This document shows, piece after piece, positions 48,799-57,658 of a stretch of 64,000 bases of DNA. The translations under genes were made by a program, and so were the position numbers. The first letter of the stretch is position 1; each line of letters begins with the position of its first letter. The notes beneath the pieces were generated by a model that was given only the letters and a program-made list of their open reading frames with translations, was not told the DNA's origin and ran no database searches. The stretch covers positions 124,001 through 188,000 of the forward strand of contig NZ_JARJBB010000009.1 of assembly GCF_029269835.1 (NCBI RefSeq). The letters run 5' to 3'. This DNA comes from Streptomyces tropicalis (GTDB taxonomy: Bacteria > Actinomycetota > Actinomycetes > Streptomycetales > Streptomycetaceae).

Positions 48799-49096
48799 GA
48801 TCGGCTCCTGCTTTCTCACGGCTGTCCGGGGCGGGGCCCCGTGCGGAACCCCGTTGTGCACGAGCCTACGTGCTCCGGGCGGACCGCGCCCCGCCACTCT
48901 TTCGGGTGAGTTCCGGGTGTGTCCTCTACCTGATCACGGCCCTCTTCCGGGCGGAAAACCGGCGCATCCGGCCGCTTCGCCACCCGTTGGGCGGTAGGAA
49001 GGGGTCCGGCGCACGGGCGGCGGGCGCCGGTTCGGGTCGGGTGGACGCCGTACGGCCGGGGCGGTGTCACGCACCGTGGTCAGGAGGGAGTGCCGG

Positions 49097-49846
49097 GTGG
49101 GTCAGCCGGAGATGCAGCCCGAGGGGCCGGCTCACGACGGACGGGGCGAGGGGGCGGCCGGGCTGCGGCCGGGCGGGCCGACCGGGCGGCCCTTCCCGCA
49201 CGGCGACTGGGGGGAGCCGGCGCACCGGCTGGACGAGCTGTACCGGTGGGTGGAGCAGGGGGCGCTGCAGACGGCGTCCTGGTACCTGGCGGACCGGGTG
49301 TGGAAGCGGCGCGGTGCGCGCGGCCTGAGGTGCGGTGCCGCGGCGGGGGCGGTCGCCGCGGCGGCGCTGCCGCTGCTGGACCTCACCGGCGCGGTCGGCG
49401 GGGTGGCCCCGTGGGGGTATCTGGCGCTGCTGCTGTCGGTGGCGTGCGTGGCGATCGACCGGTACTTCGGGGTGACGTCCGGCTGGATGAGGGACGTGGC
49501 GACCGCGCAGGCGGTGCACCGGCGGTTGCAGGTGCTGCAGTTCGACTGGGCCTCCGAGAGCGTGCGGGAGGTGCTGGGCCCGGCGGAGGGGACGGCCGGT
49601 GAGGCCGCCGAGCGGTGCCTCGGGGTGCTGCGGCGGTTCTCCGAGGACGTGACGGAGCTGGTGCGCACGGAGACCGCGGACTGGATGGTGCAGTTCCGGG
49701 TCGGGGCGGCGCCGCTGGGCATCCAGTCGGCGGTTCCGGGCGGTGCCCGCCCGGAACCGCAGGGCGGACACGGCCGCTTCCCGCTCCCCCCGCCGAACGG
49801 CGCCCGCCCGAACATGCCCCGCCAACGGCCCCCGGAGCCACGCTGA
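49097..49846 (+). CDS. SLATT-domain membrane protein
   Basis: A 249-residue protein. LDELYRWVEQGALQTASWYL, then RGARGLRCGAAAGAVAAAALPLLDL (first helix) and GYLALLLSVACVAIDRYFG (second helix), followed by WMRDVATAQAVHRRLQVLQFDW, is the SLATT pattern of two helices and a cytoplasmic helical domain. SLATT proteins are predicted pore-formers in nucleotide-signalling defence; here no synthetase gene is adjacent. The C-terminus is Pro/Gly-rich. GTG 49097 follows AGGAGGG. The function in this setting is unproven. Confidence 0.8.
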   Translation: MGQPEMQPEGPAHDGRGEGAAGLRPGGPTGRPFPHGDWGEPAHRLDELYRWVEQGALQTASWYLADRVWKRRGARGLRCGAAAGAVAAAALPLLDLTGAVGGVAPWGYLALLLSVACVAIDRYFGVTSGWMRDVATAQAVHRRLQVLQFDWASESVREVLGPAEGTAGEAAERCLGVLRRFSEDVTELVRTETADWMVQFRVGAAPLGIQSAVPGGARPEPQGGHGRFPLPPPNGARPNMPRQRPPEPR

Positions 49847-50109
49847 CCGACCGCCGGGTCTACGGCCCCCCGGGGCCGGGCGCCGGGTGCCGGGCGCCGG
49901 CCGGGACCACGGTCCGGCGGGCGCACCGCCGGGGTCCGGCCGGCACCCCACCGGGCACGGGCCGGCGCGTCGACGGGGCGGCCGGCCGGACCGCCGGGCC
50001 CCGGCGGCACTGGGCGGCCCGGGCCCGGAGCCGGGGCCTCAGAAGGCCGACCGATGAGGCCCGCGGGTCCCGCGGCCGCGGTGATCCGGCCGTCCCGGCT
50101 CCGGCCGGA

Positions 50110-52005
50110 TCACTGCCGGGTGTACGTGAGCGATTCGCCGGTGTCCGTGTTGACCCGGCGGAGGGTTCCGTCCGGGAGGAGGGTGACCTCCGTGGCCGCG
50201 CCCGGGGTGCAGGCCGACATGGGGTGGCCGCTGGTCACGGCGGACGGGCCGATCTCCAGGGGACCGCCGGTGTCGGGCTGCTGGGTGAGCCGGGCCTCGA
50301 ACACGCAGTGGTAGCTGCCGCCTCCGTCGGTGGGTCCGTCCGCGACGAGGGTGAGCACGGCGGCGCCGACCCGGCCCTGGGTGAGGGTGAGCCGGCGGGG
50401 GTTCTCGCCGAAGGCGTTGGTGATGGACGCCGTCCAGGTGCCGAGGTACCCGGCGGGGACCGCCCCCTCCGCGGCCGGCGGCGGGTCCGGCTGCCCGTCG
50501 GCCGGGGTGGTGCCGGGCGCGGTCGAGCCGGGGGTCGCGGGGGCGCCGTCGGCCGTGGTGACCCCGCCGGCACCCTTGCCGTCGTCGCTGCCGCCGCCCC
50601 TCATGAGCGCGTACACCGAGCCGCCCGCGCCGAGCGCGACGACCAGGGCCACCGCGACCAGCAGCGCCGTGGAGCGGCCCGAACCGCGCCCCGGGGTCTG
50701 CGCCGGGAAGGGGGCGGGGCCGTAGGGCGGGGTGGATCCGGCCGGCGGCGGCCCGTACGGCGGGGTCGCGCCGAGGCCGCCGTACGGGTGCGCGGCGGGG
50801 GTACCGGCGGACGGGGACCCGGCGGGCGGGTGGCCGTACGCGGCGGGTCCGGGGTGCTGGTGCGGATAGCCGTAGGCGGGGTAGGCGGGCGCCGGGCCGG
50901 GCGGCGGGGACTGGCCCGCGACCATGGTCGGCAGGTGGTTCACCGGGGGCTGCGCACCGCCCGGGGCGCCCGGGGGCCGAGGGGTCGGCGCGGCGGCGGA
51001 GGGTGCCGGGCCCGGTGCGGGACCGTCCTTCCCCGCCCCCCGCACGTCCGCCGCCACCTGCGCGCCCGCCGCCTCCGCCGCGTCCTCAGGGGTTTCCGCG
51101 TCCAGCAACTGCACCGCTCCGCGCCCGAGTTGGGCGACCAGGGCGCTCGGCAGCCAGGGGTCGCGGAAATGCCCCTCGGCGACGGTGTCCTCCGCGCCGG
51201 TGCGGGCGAGGATCTCGTCCAGTGCGGGCCGGCCGGCCGGGTCCTTCCTCAGGCAGGCGCGGACCAGGTCGGCGATCCCCTCGGGCACGCCGTCCAGGTC
51301 GGGCTCCTCCTCGGCGATGCGGTACATCAGCGCGTGCACGCCGCTGTCCGCGCCGCCGAAGGGCAGGGAGCCGGTCGTGGCGTAGGCGAGCACCGAGCCG
51401 AGGCAGAAGACGTCGCACGCGGTCGTCACCCGGTCGCCGCGGACCTGCTCGGGCGCCATGAAGCCGGGCGAGCCGACCAGCGCGCCGGTGCGGGTGAGCC
51501 CGCCGTCCGTGACGGTCTCCAGCGCCCGCGCGATGCCGAAGTCGATGACGCGCGGCCCGTCGATGGTCACCAGGACGTTGGACGGCTTGAGGTCGCGGTG
51601 GATCAGCCCGGCGGCGTGGATGTCCTTCAGCGCGCTGGCCAGCCCGGCCGCGAGGATCCGCACCGACCGCTCGGGCAGCGCTCCGTGGTCGTGCCCGACG
51701 ACCTGCTGGAGGCTGGGTCCGGCGACGTATCCGGTGGCCACCCACGGCACGGCGGCCTCGGTGTCGGCGTCGAGCACGGGCGCGGTCCAGTGCCCGCCGA
51801 CCCGCCGCGCGGCCTGCACCTCCTGGCGGAAGCGGGCCCGGAACTCCTCCTGCTCGGCCAGCTCCTGCCGCACCAGCTTCACGGCGACGGTGCGGCCCCG
51901 GTCGGAGCGGGCCAGGTACACCTGCCCCATCCCGCCCGCGCCGAGCCGCGCCAGCAGCCGGTAGGCCCCGATGCGCTGTGGATCACCGGCTCCGAGTTTC
52001 TGCAC
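50110..52005 (-). CDS. Ser/Thr protein kinase, membrane-anchored
   Basis: A 631-residue Hanks-type kinase. The catalytic domain spans about 13-270: LGAGGMGQVYLA, Lys43 in AVKLV, HRDLKPSN with Asp138, DFG at 155-157, SPGFMAPEQV. A long Pro/Gly/Tyr-rich linker (about 315-440), one helix (about 450-472), and an external domain with two Cys (CVFEARL, SACTPGAA) follow. GTG at 52003-52005 with GGAGG upstream. Divergent from the aminotransferase. Substrates unknown. Confidence 0.92.
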   Translation of the reverse strand: MQKLGAGDPQRIGAYRLLARLGAGGMGQVYLARSDRGRTVAVKLVRQELAEQEEFRARFRQEVQAARRVGGHWTAPVLDADTEAAVPWVATGYVAGPSLQQVVGHDHGALPERSVRILAAGLASALKDIHAAGLIHRDLKPSNVLVTIDGPRVIDFGIARALETVTDGGLTRTGALVGSPGFMAPEQVRGDRVTTACDVFCLGSVLAYATTGSLPFGGADSGVHALMYRIAEEEPDLDGVPEGIADLVRACLRKDPAGRPALDEILARTGAEDTVAEGHFRDPWLPSALVAQLGRGAVQLLDAETPEDAAEAAGAQVAADVRGAGKDGPAPGPAPSAAAPTPRPPGAPGGAQPPVNHLPTMVAGQSPPPGPAPAYPAYGYPHQHPGPAAYGHPPAGSPSAGTPAAHPYGGLGATPPYGPPPAGSTPPYGPAPFPAQTPGRGSGRSTALLVAVALVVALGAGGSVYALMRGGGSDDGKGAGGVTTADGAPATPGSTAPGTTPADGQPDPPPAAEGAVPAGYLGTWTASITNAFGENPRRLTLTQGRVGAAVLTLVADGPTDGGGSYHCVFEARLTQQPDTGGPLEIGPSAVTSGHPMSACTPGAATEVTLLPDGTLRRVNTDTGESLTYTRQ

Positions 52006-52192
52006 GACTCCGCCGCCTCCCCCGATATCCCCCGATACGCCCCTGTGCGACAGATCGAGGATAGTGCGGCACCGGGGAGCGGCGCCGGGACTGCTGTCTA
52101 CGGTTCCGTAACGGCGCGGCTGTCGACAACCTGTCGCGGAAACCCGCGGACCGCAGACAGGACGCCGATACCGCGTCCGGATCGCGGGCATT

Positions 52193-52198
52193 TACGCT
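52193..52198 (+). promoter_or_regulatory. Candidate -10 box, leaderless start of the aminotransferase
   Basis: TACGCT ends 7 bp before the ATG at 52206. The -35 side is poor. It resembles the promoter at 45613-45642. Confidence 0.4.
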
Positions 52199-52205
52199 CG
52201 CCCGC

Positions 52206-53561
52206 ATGACCCCTCAGCCGAATCCCGAAGCCGGGGCAGCCGTCAAGGCCGCCGACCGCGCGCACGTGTTCCACTCCTGGTCCGCGCAGGAGCTCATCGA
52301 CCCGCCGGCCGTGGCCGGCGCCGAAGGCTCGTACTTCTGGGACTACGACGGCAAGCGCTATCTGGACTTCAGCAGCGGGCTCGTCTTCACGAACATCGGC
52401 TACCAGCACCCCAAGGTCGTCGCCGCGATCCAGGAGCAGGCCGCCACCCTGGCCACCTTCGCCCCGGCGTTCGCGGTCGAGGCGCGGTCGGAGGCGGCCC
52501 GGCTGGTCGCCGAGCGCACCCCGGGCGACCTGGACAAGATCTTCTTCACCAACGGCGGCGCGGACGCCGTGGAGCACGCGCTGCGGATGGCCCGGCTGCA
52601 CACCGGCCGCCCGAAGGTCCTCTCGGCCTACCGCTCGTACCACGGCGGCACCCAGCAGGCCGTGAACCTCACCGGCGACCCGCGGCGCTGGCCGTCCGAC
52701 AGCGGCACCGCCGGCGTGGTCCACTTCTGGGCGCCCTTCCTCTACCGGTCCCGCTTCTACGCCGGGACCGAGGAGCAGGAGTGCGCCCGCGCCCTGGAGC
52801 ACCTGGAGACGACGATCGCCTTCGAGGGGCCGTCGACCGTCGCCGCGATCGTCCTGGAGACGGTGCCGGGCACCGCGGGGATCATGGTGCCTCCGCCCGG
52901 CTACCTCGCCGGGGTGCGCGAGCTGTGCGACAAGTACGGGATCGTCTTCGTCCTGGACGAGGTCATGGCCGGGTTCGGGCGGACCGGTGAGTGGTTCGCG
53001 GCCGACCTGTCCGGTGTGGTGCCGGACCTGATGACCTTCGCCAAGGGCGTGAACTCCGGCTATGTGCCGCTGGGCGGTGTGGCGATCTCGCGGGAGATCG
53101 CGGACACCTTCGGCAAGCGGCCCTACCCGGGCGGCCTGACGTACTCCGGGCACCCGCTGGCGTGCGCCGCCGCGGTCGCGACGATCAACGTGATGGCCGA
53201 GGAGGGCGTCGTCGAGCACGCCCGGCGGATGGGCGCCGAGGTCCTCGCGCCGGGCCTGCGGGAGCTGGCGCAGCGGCACCCGAGCGTCGGCGAGGTGCGC
53301 GGCACCGGCATGTTCTGGGCGCTGGAGCTGGTCCGCGACCGGGAGACCCGGGAGCCGCTGGTCCCCTACAACGCGGCCGGCGAGGCCAACGCGCCCATGG
53401 CCGCCTTCGGCGCCGCCGCGAAGGCCGGCGGCCTGTGGCCGTTCATCAACATGAACCGCACCCACGTGGTGCCGCCGTGCAACGCGAGCGAGGCCGAACT
53501 CAAGGAGGGCCTGGCCGTCCTGGACTCCGCGCTGTCGGTGGCCGACCGGTACACGGTGTAG
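52206..53561 (+). CDS. Class III (omega-type) aminotransferase
   Basis: A 451-residue PLP enzyme. SYFWDYDGKRYLDFSSGLVFTNIGYQHPKV, FTNGGADAVEHALRMAR (cofactor loop), YRSYHGGT, FVLDEVMAGFGRTGEWFA, and Lys280 in TFAKGVNSGYVPLGG identify it. It moves an amino group from an omega-amino donor; the substrate may be an amine or beta-amino acid. Length normal. Leaderless-type start: a TACGCT box lies 7 bp before the ATG. The GntR gene follows on the same strand. Confidence 0.93.
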   Translation: MTPQPNPEAGAAVKAADRAHVFHSWSAQELIDPPAVAGAEGSYFWDYDGKRYLDFSSGLVFTNIGYQHPKVVAAIQEQAATLATFAPAFAVEARSEAARLVAERTPGDLDKIFFTNGGADAVEHALRMARLHTGRPKVLSAYRSYHGGTQQAVNLTGDPRRWPSDSGTAGVVHFWAPFLYRSRFYAGTEEQECARALEHLETTIAFEGPSTVAAIVLETVPGTAGIMVPPPGYLAGVRELCDKYGIVFVLDEVMAGFGRTGEWFAADLSGVVPDLMTFAKGVNSGYVPLGGVAISREIADTFGKRPYPGGLTYSGHPLACAAAVATINVMAEEGVVEHARRMGAEVLAPGLRELAQRHPSVGEVRGTGMFWALELVRDRETREPLVPYNAAGEANAPMAAFGAAAKAGGLWPFINMNRTHVVPPCNASEAELKEGLAVLDSALSVADRYTV

Positions 53562-53610
53562 TTCCCGGGGCCCGGATCACCGGTCGGGCGGGCGGCCCGA
53601 ACGCGTAAGG

Positions 53611-53646
53611 TGGCGTGTTCGTAGACCTACACGTACGAGCACGCCA
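53611..53646. promoter_or_regulatory. Inverted repeat operator before the GntR gene
   Basis: TGGCGTGTTCGTA (53611-53623) and TACGAGCACGCCA (53634-53646) are inverted copies with one mismatch. The repeat begins at a TAAGGT (53606-53611) that could be a -10 box. The GntR gene starts 29 bp later, which suggests autoregulation. Confidence 0.55.
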
Positions 53647-53674
53647 CCGGCACGCGCAAGGAGACGCCCCGACC

Positions 53675-54376
53675 ATGCCCGGCATCAGCGGCACCGGCGC
53701 CGTGACGCGCAGTACCCTGCGGCAGCAGATCGCGGACGCACTGCGGGACGAGGTCCTGGGCGGACGGCTCCAGCCGGGGCAGGAGTTCACGGTGAAGGAG
53801 ATCGCCGAGCAGTACGGCGTCTCCGCGACTCCGGTGCGGGAGGCGCTCGTCGACCTGTCGGCGCAGGGCCTGCTGGAGGCCGTCCAGCACCGCGGCTTCC
53901 GGGTGCACGAGTACTCCCTGGACGACTACCGCGAGATGCTCCAGGCGCGCGCCCTCGTCATCGACGGCATGTTCCAGGCCCTCGACGCCGGGCACGAGGC
54001 CTTCCGCGACCCCGGCGACCCGCGCACCGCGGCCACGCTCGCCGTGGTCCGCCGCCGCGGCGAGGAGGCGCAGCGCGCGGCCGGAGCCGGCGAACTGACC
54101 GTGCTGATCGGCTACGACCTGCGTTTCTGGCGCGAGTTGAGCGCGCTGTTCGGCAATCCCTACCTCGGCGACTTCCTGCACCGGCTGCGCCTGCAGTCGT
54201 GGGTGTGCGCGGTGCAGTACCTGCGCCGGCTGCCCGATCTGCGCGGGGTGCTGTGGGCCGGGCACACCGGTCTCGTGGACGCCCTCGGGGCCCGCGACAC
54301 GGTGGCCGCCCGTGCGGTCGTCGCCGCCTACAACGCGCACTCCCTCGGCCTCCTCGAGCGGCTGGCCGCCGCATGA
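53675..54376 (+). CDS. GntR/FadR-family (FCD) transcriptional regulator
   Basis: A 233-residue regulator. Winged helix at about 10-75 (LRQQIADALRDEVLGGRLQPGQ, SATPVREALVDLSAQGLL, HRGFRV) and an all-helical FCD ligand domain (about 85-225). AAGGAG upstream of the ATG at 53675. Its TGA overlaps the ATG of the glycosyltransferase, so both are coupled and may be regulated together. An inverted repeat lies just upstream. The ligand is unknown. Confidence 0.9.
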   Translation: MPGISGTGAVTRSTLRQQIADALRDEVLGGRLQPGQEFTVKEIAEQYGVSATPVREALVDLSAQGLLEAVQHRGFRVHEYSLDDYREMLQARALVIDGMFQALDAGHEAFRDPGDPRTAATLAVVRRRGEEAQRAAGAGELTVLIGYDLRFWRELSALFGNPYLGDFLHRLRLQSWVCAVQYLRRLPDLRGVLWAGHTGLVDALGARDTVAARAVVAAYNAHSLGLLERLAAA

Positions 54377-56799
54377 GCAGGTCCGCCACCGGCGTCGTGG
54401 ACCTGTCCGTGGTCGTACCGGCCTACAACGAGGAGCGGCGGCTCGGCCCCACCCTCGACGCGGTCGGCGCCTACCTCACCGACAACGAGGGCCGCTTCGG
54501 CAGCTGGGAGATCGTCGTCGCCGACGACGGGTCCACCGACGGCACCGGCGGCCTGGTGACCGCCCGCCAGGATCCGCGGGTCCGGCTCGTCGCGGCGGAG
54601 CGCAACCGCGGCAAGGGGCACGCGCTGCGGATCGGCGTCGCCGCCACCCGCGGCCGGCGGGTGCTGGTCACCGACGCCGACCTGGCCGCCCCGATCGAGG
54701 AGCTGGAACACCTCGACAAGGCGCTCGTCGAGGGCTGCGCGGCGGCGATCGGCTCCCGCTCGGTGTCCGGCGCGACGATAGAGAGCCGCCAGCACCGGGT
54801 CCGCGAACTGCTCGGCCGGGCCGGGAACCTGCTCATACGGCGGGTCGCGGTGCCCGGGATACGCGACACCCAGTGCGGCTTCAAGCTCTTCGACGGCGAC
54901 CTGGCCCGCACCGCCTTCGCCGCCTCCCGGCTCGACGGCTGGGGCATCGACGTGGAGGTGCTCCAGCACTTCCACCGCGCCGGCTGGCCCGTCGCCGAGG
55001 TGCCGGTCCGCTGGTCCCACCAGTCCGGCTCCAAGGTCGGCGCGCTCGACTACGGCCGGGTGCTCGGCGAACTCGCCCGGCTCAAGGCCCGTTCGCTGCG
55101 TCCGGCCGACCTCCTCGCCACCGCCCTGTTCCTGCTGATGGCGGTGGCGCTGTACTCGGGCCGCCTGGTCGACCCCGGCCACCGCTACCTGCCGGACTCG
55201 CTGCAGGACCAGAACCAGTGGGAGTGGTTCTTCGCGGTGACCGCGGACAGCACGGCCCATCTGCGCAATCCGTTCTTCAGCGACCTGCAGGGCTTCCCCG
55301 ACGGCGTGAACCTGATGGCCAACACGGCCATGCTGGGCCTGTCGGTGCCGTTCACACCGGTCACCCTGCTCCTCGGGCCGGCCGTCGCACTCAGCGTCTG
55401 CATGACCCTGGGCCTCGCCGCCACCGCCGTCTCCTGGTACTGGCTGATCGTCCGGCGGGTGGTGCGGCGGCGGGCGGCGGCCTGCGTCGGCGCGGCCCTG
55501 GCCGCCTTCGCGCCGCCGATGGTCAGCCACGCCAACGCGCACCCCAACTTCGTGATCCTGTTCATGATCCCGCTGCTGATCGACCGGGCGCTGCGCCTGT
55601 GCGAGGGCACCCGCGTCCGGCGGGACGGGATCGTGCTCGGGCTCATGGCCGCGTACCAGATCTTCCTCGGCGAGGAGCCGCTGCTGCTCGCCGCGATCGG
55701 CATGGCGCTGTTCGCCGCCGCGTACGCGGCCGCGCGCCCGGACGTGGCCCGGCGGGCCTGGCGGCCGCTGCTGCGGGGGCTGCTGATCGGCGCCGCGGTG
55801 TGCCTGCCGGTCGTCGCCTACCCGCTCCACTGGCAGTTCGCGGGACCGCAGAGCTACCGCAGCGTCCTGCACGGCGACAACGCCGGCAACAGCCCGCTGG
55901 CGCTGCTCGCCTTCGCCGAGCGGTCCCTCGCCGGGAACGCGGCCACGGCGAACCGGCTCTCCCTCAACCCCACCGAGCAGAACGCCTTCTACGGCTGGCC
56001 ACTGGCCCTGCTGGCCTTCGCGATCACCGTACGGCTGTGGGAGCGGGCCCTGGTGAGGGCGCTGGCCGTCACGGCGGCGGGCGCGGCGCTGCTGTCCCTG
56101 GGCCCGAGGTTCCGCATCCCGCTGACCGACACGGTCTACCCGGGACCGTGGGCGCTGCTCGCCCACCGGCCGCTGTTCGAGTCGGTCATCGAGGGCCGGG
56201 TGGCGATGGTCTGCGCGCCCGCGCTCGGCCTGCTGGTGGCCCTCGCGCTGGACCGGCTGGCGGCCGTCCGCCGCGTGGGCACCCTCTACACGGGCCTGCT
56301 CGCCGTCAGCCTCGCGCTGCTGCCGATCGTGCCGGCGCCGCTGCGCACCGAGGAGCGCCCGCGGGTGCCGGAGTTCATCGCCGACGGCCTGTGGAAGCCG
56401 TACGTGCGCGCGGGCGAGTCCCTGGTCCCGGTGCCGCTGCCGGACCCGGCCGGGGCGGAGGCGCTGCACTGGCAGACGGCCGCGCACCTCGGCTTCCGGC
56501 TGCCCGGCGGCTACTTCAACGGCCCCTACGGCCCCGACCGGATCGGCATCTACGGCGCGTCGCCGCGCTACACCTCCGACCTGCTGCGGGACGTGCGCTA
56601 CAGCGGGTCGGTGCCGGCGATCGGTCCGAACTGGCGGGCGCAGGCACGGGCCGACTTCGCCTTCTGGCACGCGGGCGTGCTCGTCCTCGCCCCGCAGCCG
56701 AACGACGGGCCGCTGCGGGAGACGGTGTCGAAGCTGGTGGGCCGGCCCGGGAGGTGGACGGGCGGCGTATGGGTATGGGACCTGCACGAGGGACGCTGA
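54373..56799 (+). CDS. GT2 glycosyltransferase fused to a multi-span membrane domain
   Basis: An 808-residue protein. The first 240 residues form a GT2 domain: LSVVVPAYNEERRLGPTLDAV, IVVADDGSTDGT, RNRGKGHALRIG, LVTDADLAAPIEEL, RDTQCGFKLFDGD, similar to dolichyl-phosphate beta-glucosyltransferases that charge polyprenyl phosphate. From about 250 to 680 there are about ten membrane helices, like GT-C or YfhO-type transferases. The C-terminal 130 residues are external. One chain may therefore make and use a lipid-linked sugar. ATG at 54373 overlaps the regulator stop. Confidence 0.87.
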   Translation: MSRSATGVVDLSVVVPAYNEERRLGPTLDAVGAYLTDNEGRFGSWEIVVADDGSTDGTGGLVTARQDPRVRLVAAERNRGKGHALRIGVAATRGRRVLVTDADLAAPIEELEHLDKALVEGCAAAIGSRSVSGATIESRQHRVRELLGRAGNLLIRRVAVPGIRDTQCGFKLFDGDLARTAFAASRLDGWGIDVEVLQHFHRAGWPVAEVPVRWSHQSGSKVGALDYGRVLGELARLKARSLRPADLLATALFLLMAVALYSGRLVDPGHRYLPDSLQDQNQWEWFFAVTADSTAHLRNPFFSDLQGFPDGVNLMANTAMLGLSVPFTPVTLLLGPAVALSVCMTLGLAATAVSWYWLIVRRVVRRRAAACVGAALAAFAPPMVSHANAHPNFVILFMIPLLIDRALRLCEGTRVRRDGIVLGLMAAYQIFLGEEPLLLAAIGMALFAAAYAAARPDVARRAWRPLLRGLLIGAAVCLPVVAYPLHWQFAGPQSYRSVLHGDNAGNSPLALLAFAERSLAGNAATANRLSLNPTEQNAFYGWPLALLAFAITVRLWERALVRALAVTAAGAALLSLGPRFRIPLTDTVYPGPWALLAHRPLFESVIEGRVAMVCAPALGLLVALALDRLAAVRRVGTLYTGLLAVSLALLPIVPAPLRTEERPRVPEFIADGLWKPYVRAGESLVPVPLPDPAGAEALHWQTAAHLGFRLPGGYFNGPYGPDRIGIYGASPRYTSDLLRDVRYSGSVPAIGPNWRAQARADFAFWHAGVLVLAPQPNDGPLRETVSKLVGRPGRWTGGVWVWDLHEGR

Positions 56800-56924
56800 G
56801 CCCGGCCGCACCGACTACGCTGCCATGACCACGGTGCGATGGGCCGCCGTGCGACCGATCTTCCGTGCGTCCGACCCGCGCGCAGCCGCCCACCGCGCAC
56901 CGGTTCTGAGTTGAGGAGCCCTCT

Positions 56925-57575
56925 TTGGCCTGTGACCTGTGGCTGGTACCGCTCGTCGACGTGTTGTGCCACACGCCCGACAACCCGTTCGCCGAGGAGC
57001 TCGCACAGTACAACGCCGTACTCGCCGAGAACGGTCTCCCGCCGGTCCCGGTGTACCAGTACATGCCGGGCCTGTCCGGGGACGTCGCGCCGGTGGCGGG
57101 CTTCGACTACGACGCGCTGCACTTCCTGCGCCGCGCCTACCTGCTGCAGCTGTGCGGGCTGCCGCTGACCCCGGTCGGCGAACTGGGCGGCGACTACGAG
57201 CAGTTGCTGGAGATGTTCGAGTCGACGGCCCAGCAGTCCCACCTGGTGTGGCACTACGACCACGCCGGCGCCTACGTGCCGCTGGACTTCCCGCAGCCGC
57301 TGTCCACCGAGGACATGCTCGCGGGCGGGGGCCCGCTGGGGTCCTCCCAGGCCCTGCTGCGGGAGCTGGAGCAGGTGGCCCCGGCCCTCGGCATCGACCC
57401 GGCCAATCCGCCGGCGGCGCCGGAGCCGCCGTCCGCGCCCACCGAGCTGGAGCAGCCGGCCGCGCCCGCGCCGTACGATCCGAGCCCCTTCGCCCGGGAA
57501 CGCCACGTGTGGCTGGGGCTGCACGCGGCGGCGACCCGCAGCCTGGCCCAGGGCTCGATGATCGTCTTCAGCTGA
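56925..57575 (+). CDS. Conserved hypothetical protein
   Basis: A 216-residue protein I do not recognise. It starts ACDLWLVPLVDVLCHTPDNP, has PVPVYQYMPGL and FDYDALHFLRRAYLLQLCG, an acidic middle and a Pro/Ala linker (about 150-185) before HVWLGLHAAATRSLAQGSMI. No membrane helix, no signal. TTG at 56925 with GAGGAG upstream is a good start. Present as a single gene between the glycosyltransferase and the nucleotidase; this order supports a Streptomyces-conserved protein. Confidence 0.75.
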   Translation: MACDLWLVPLVDVLCHTPDNPFAEELAQYNAVLAENGLPPVPVYQYMPGLSGDVAPVAGFDYDALHFLRRAYLLQLCGLPLTPVGELGGDYEQLLEMFESTAQQSHLVWHYDHAGAYVPLDFPQPLSTEDMLAGGGPLGSSQALLRELEQVAPALGIDPANPPAAPEPPSAPTELEQPAAPAPYDPSPFARERHVWLGLHAAATRSLAQGSMIVFS

Positions 57576-57658
57576 CCCGGTCCCGGCGGCGGCGGACTGC
57601 GGGGCGGGCGCCCCGAGGGGCGCCCGCCACCGCGGCCCGGCCGGTGTCCCGGCAGGCG

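Noticed and set aside
49615..52209. Long open frame on the plus strand opposite the protein kinase
   Set aside because: It is Gly/Arg/Ala-rich without domain motifs and runs antisense to a kinase with all catalytic motifs; typical GC-driven shadow.
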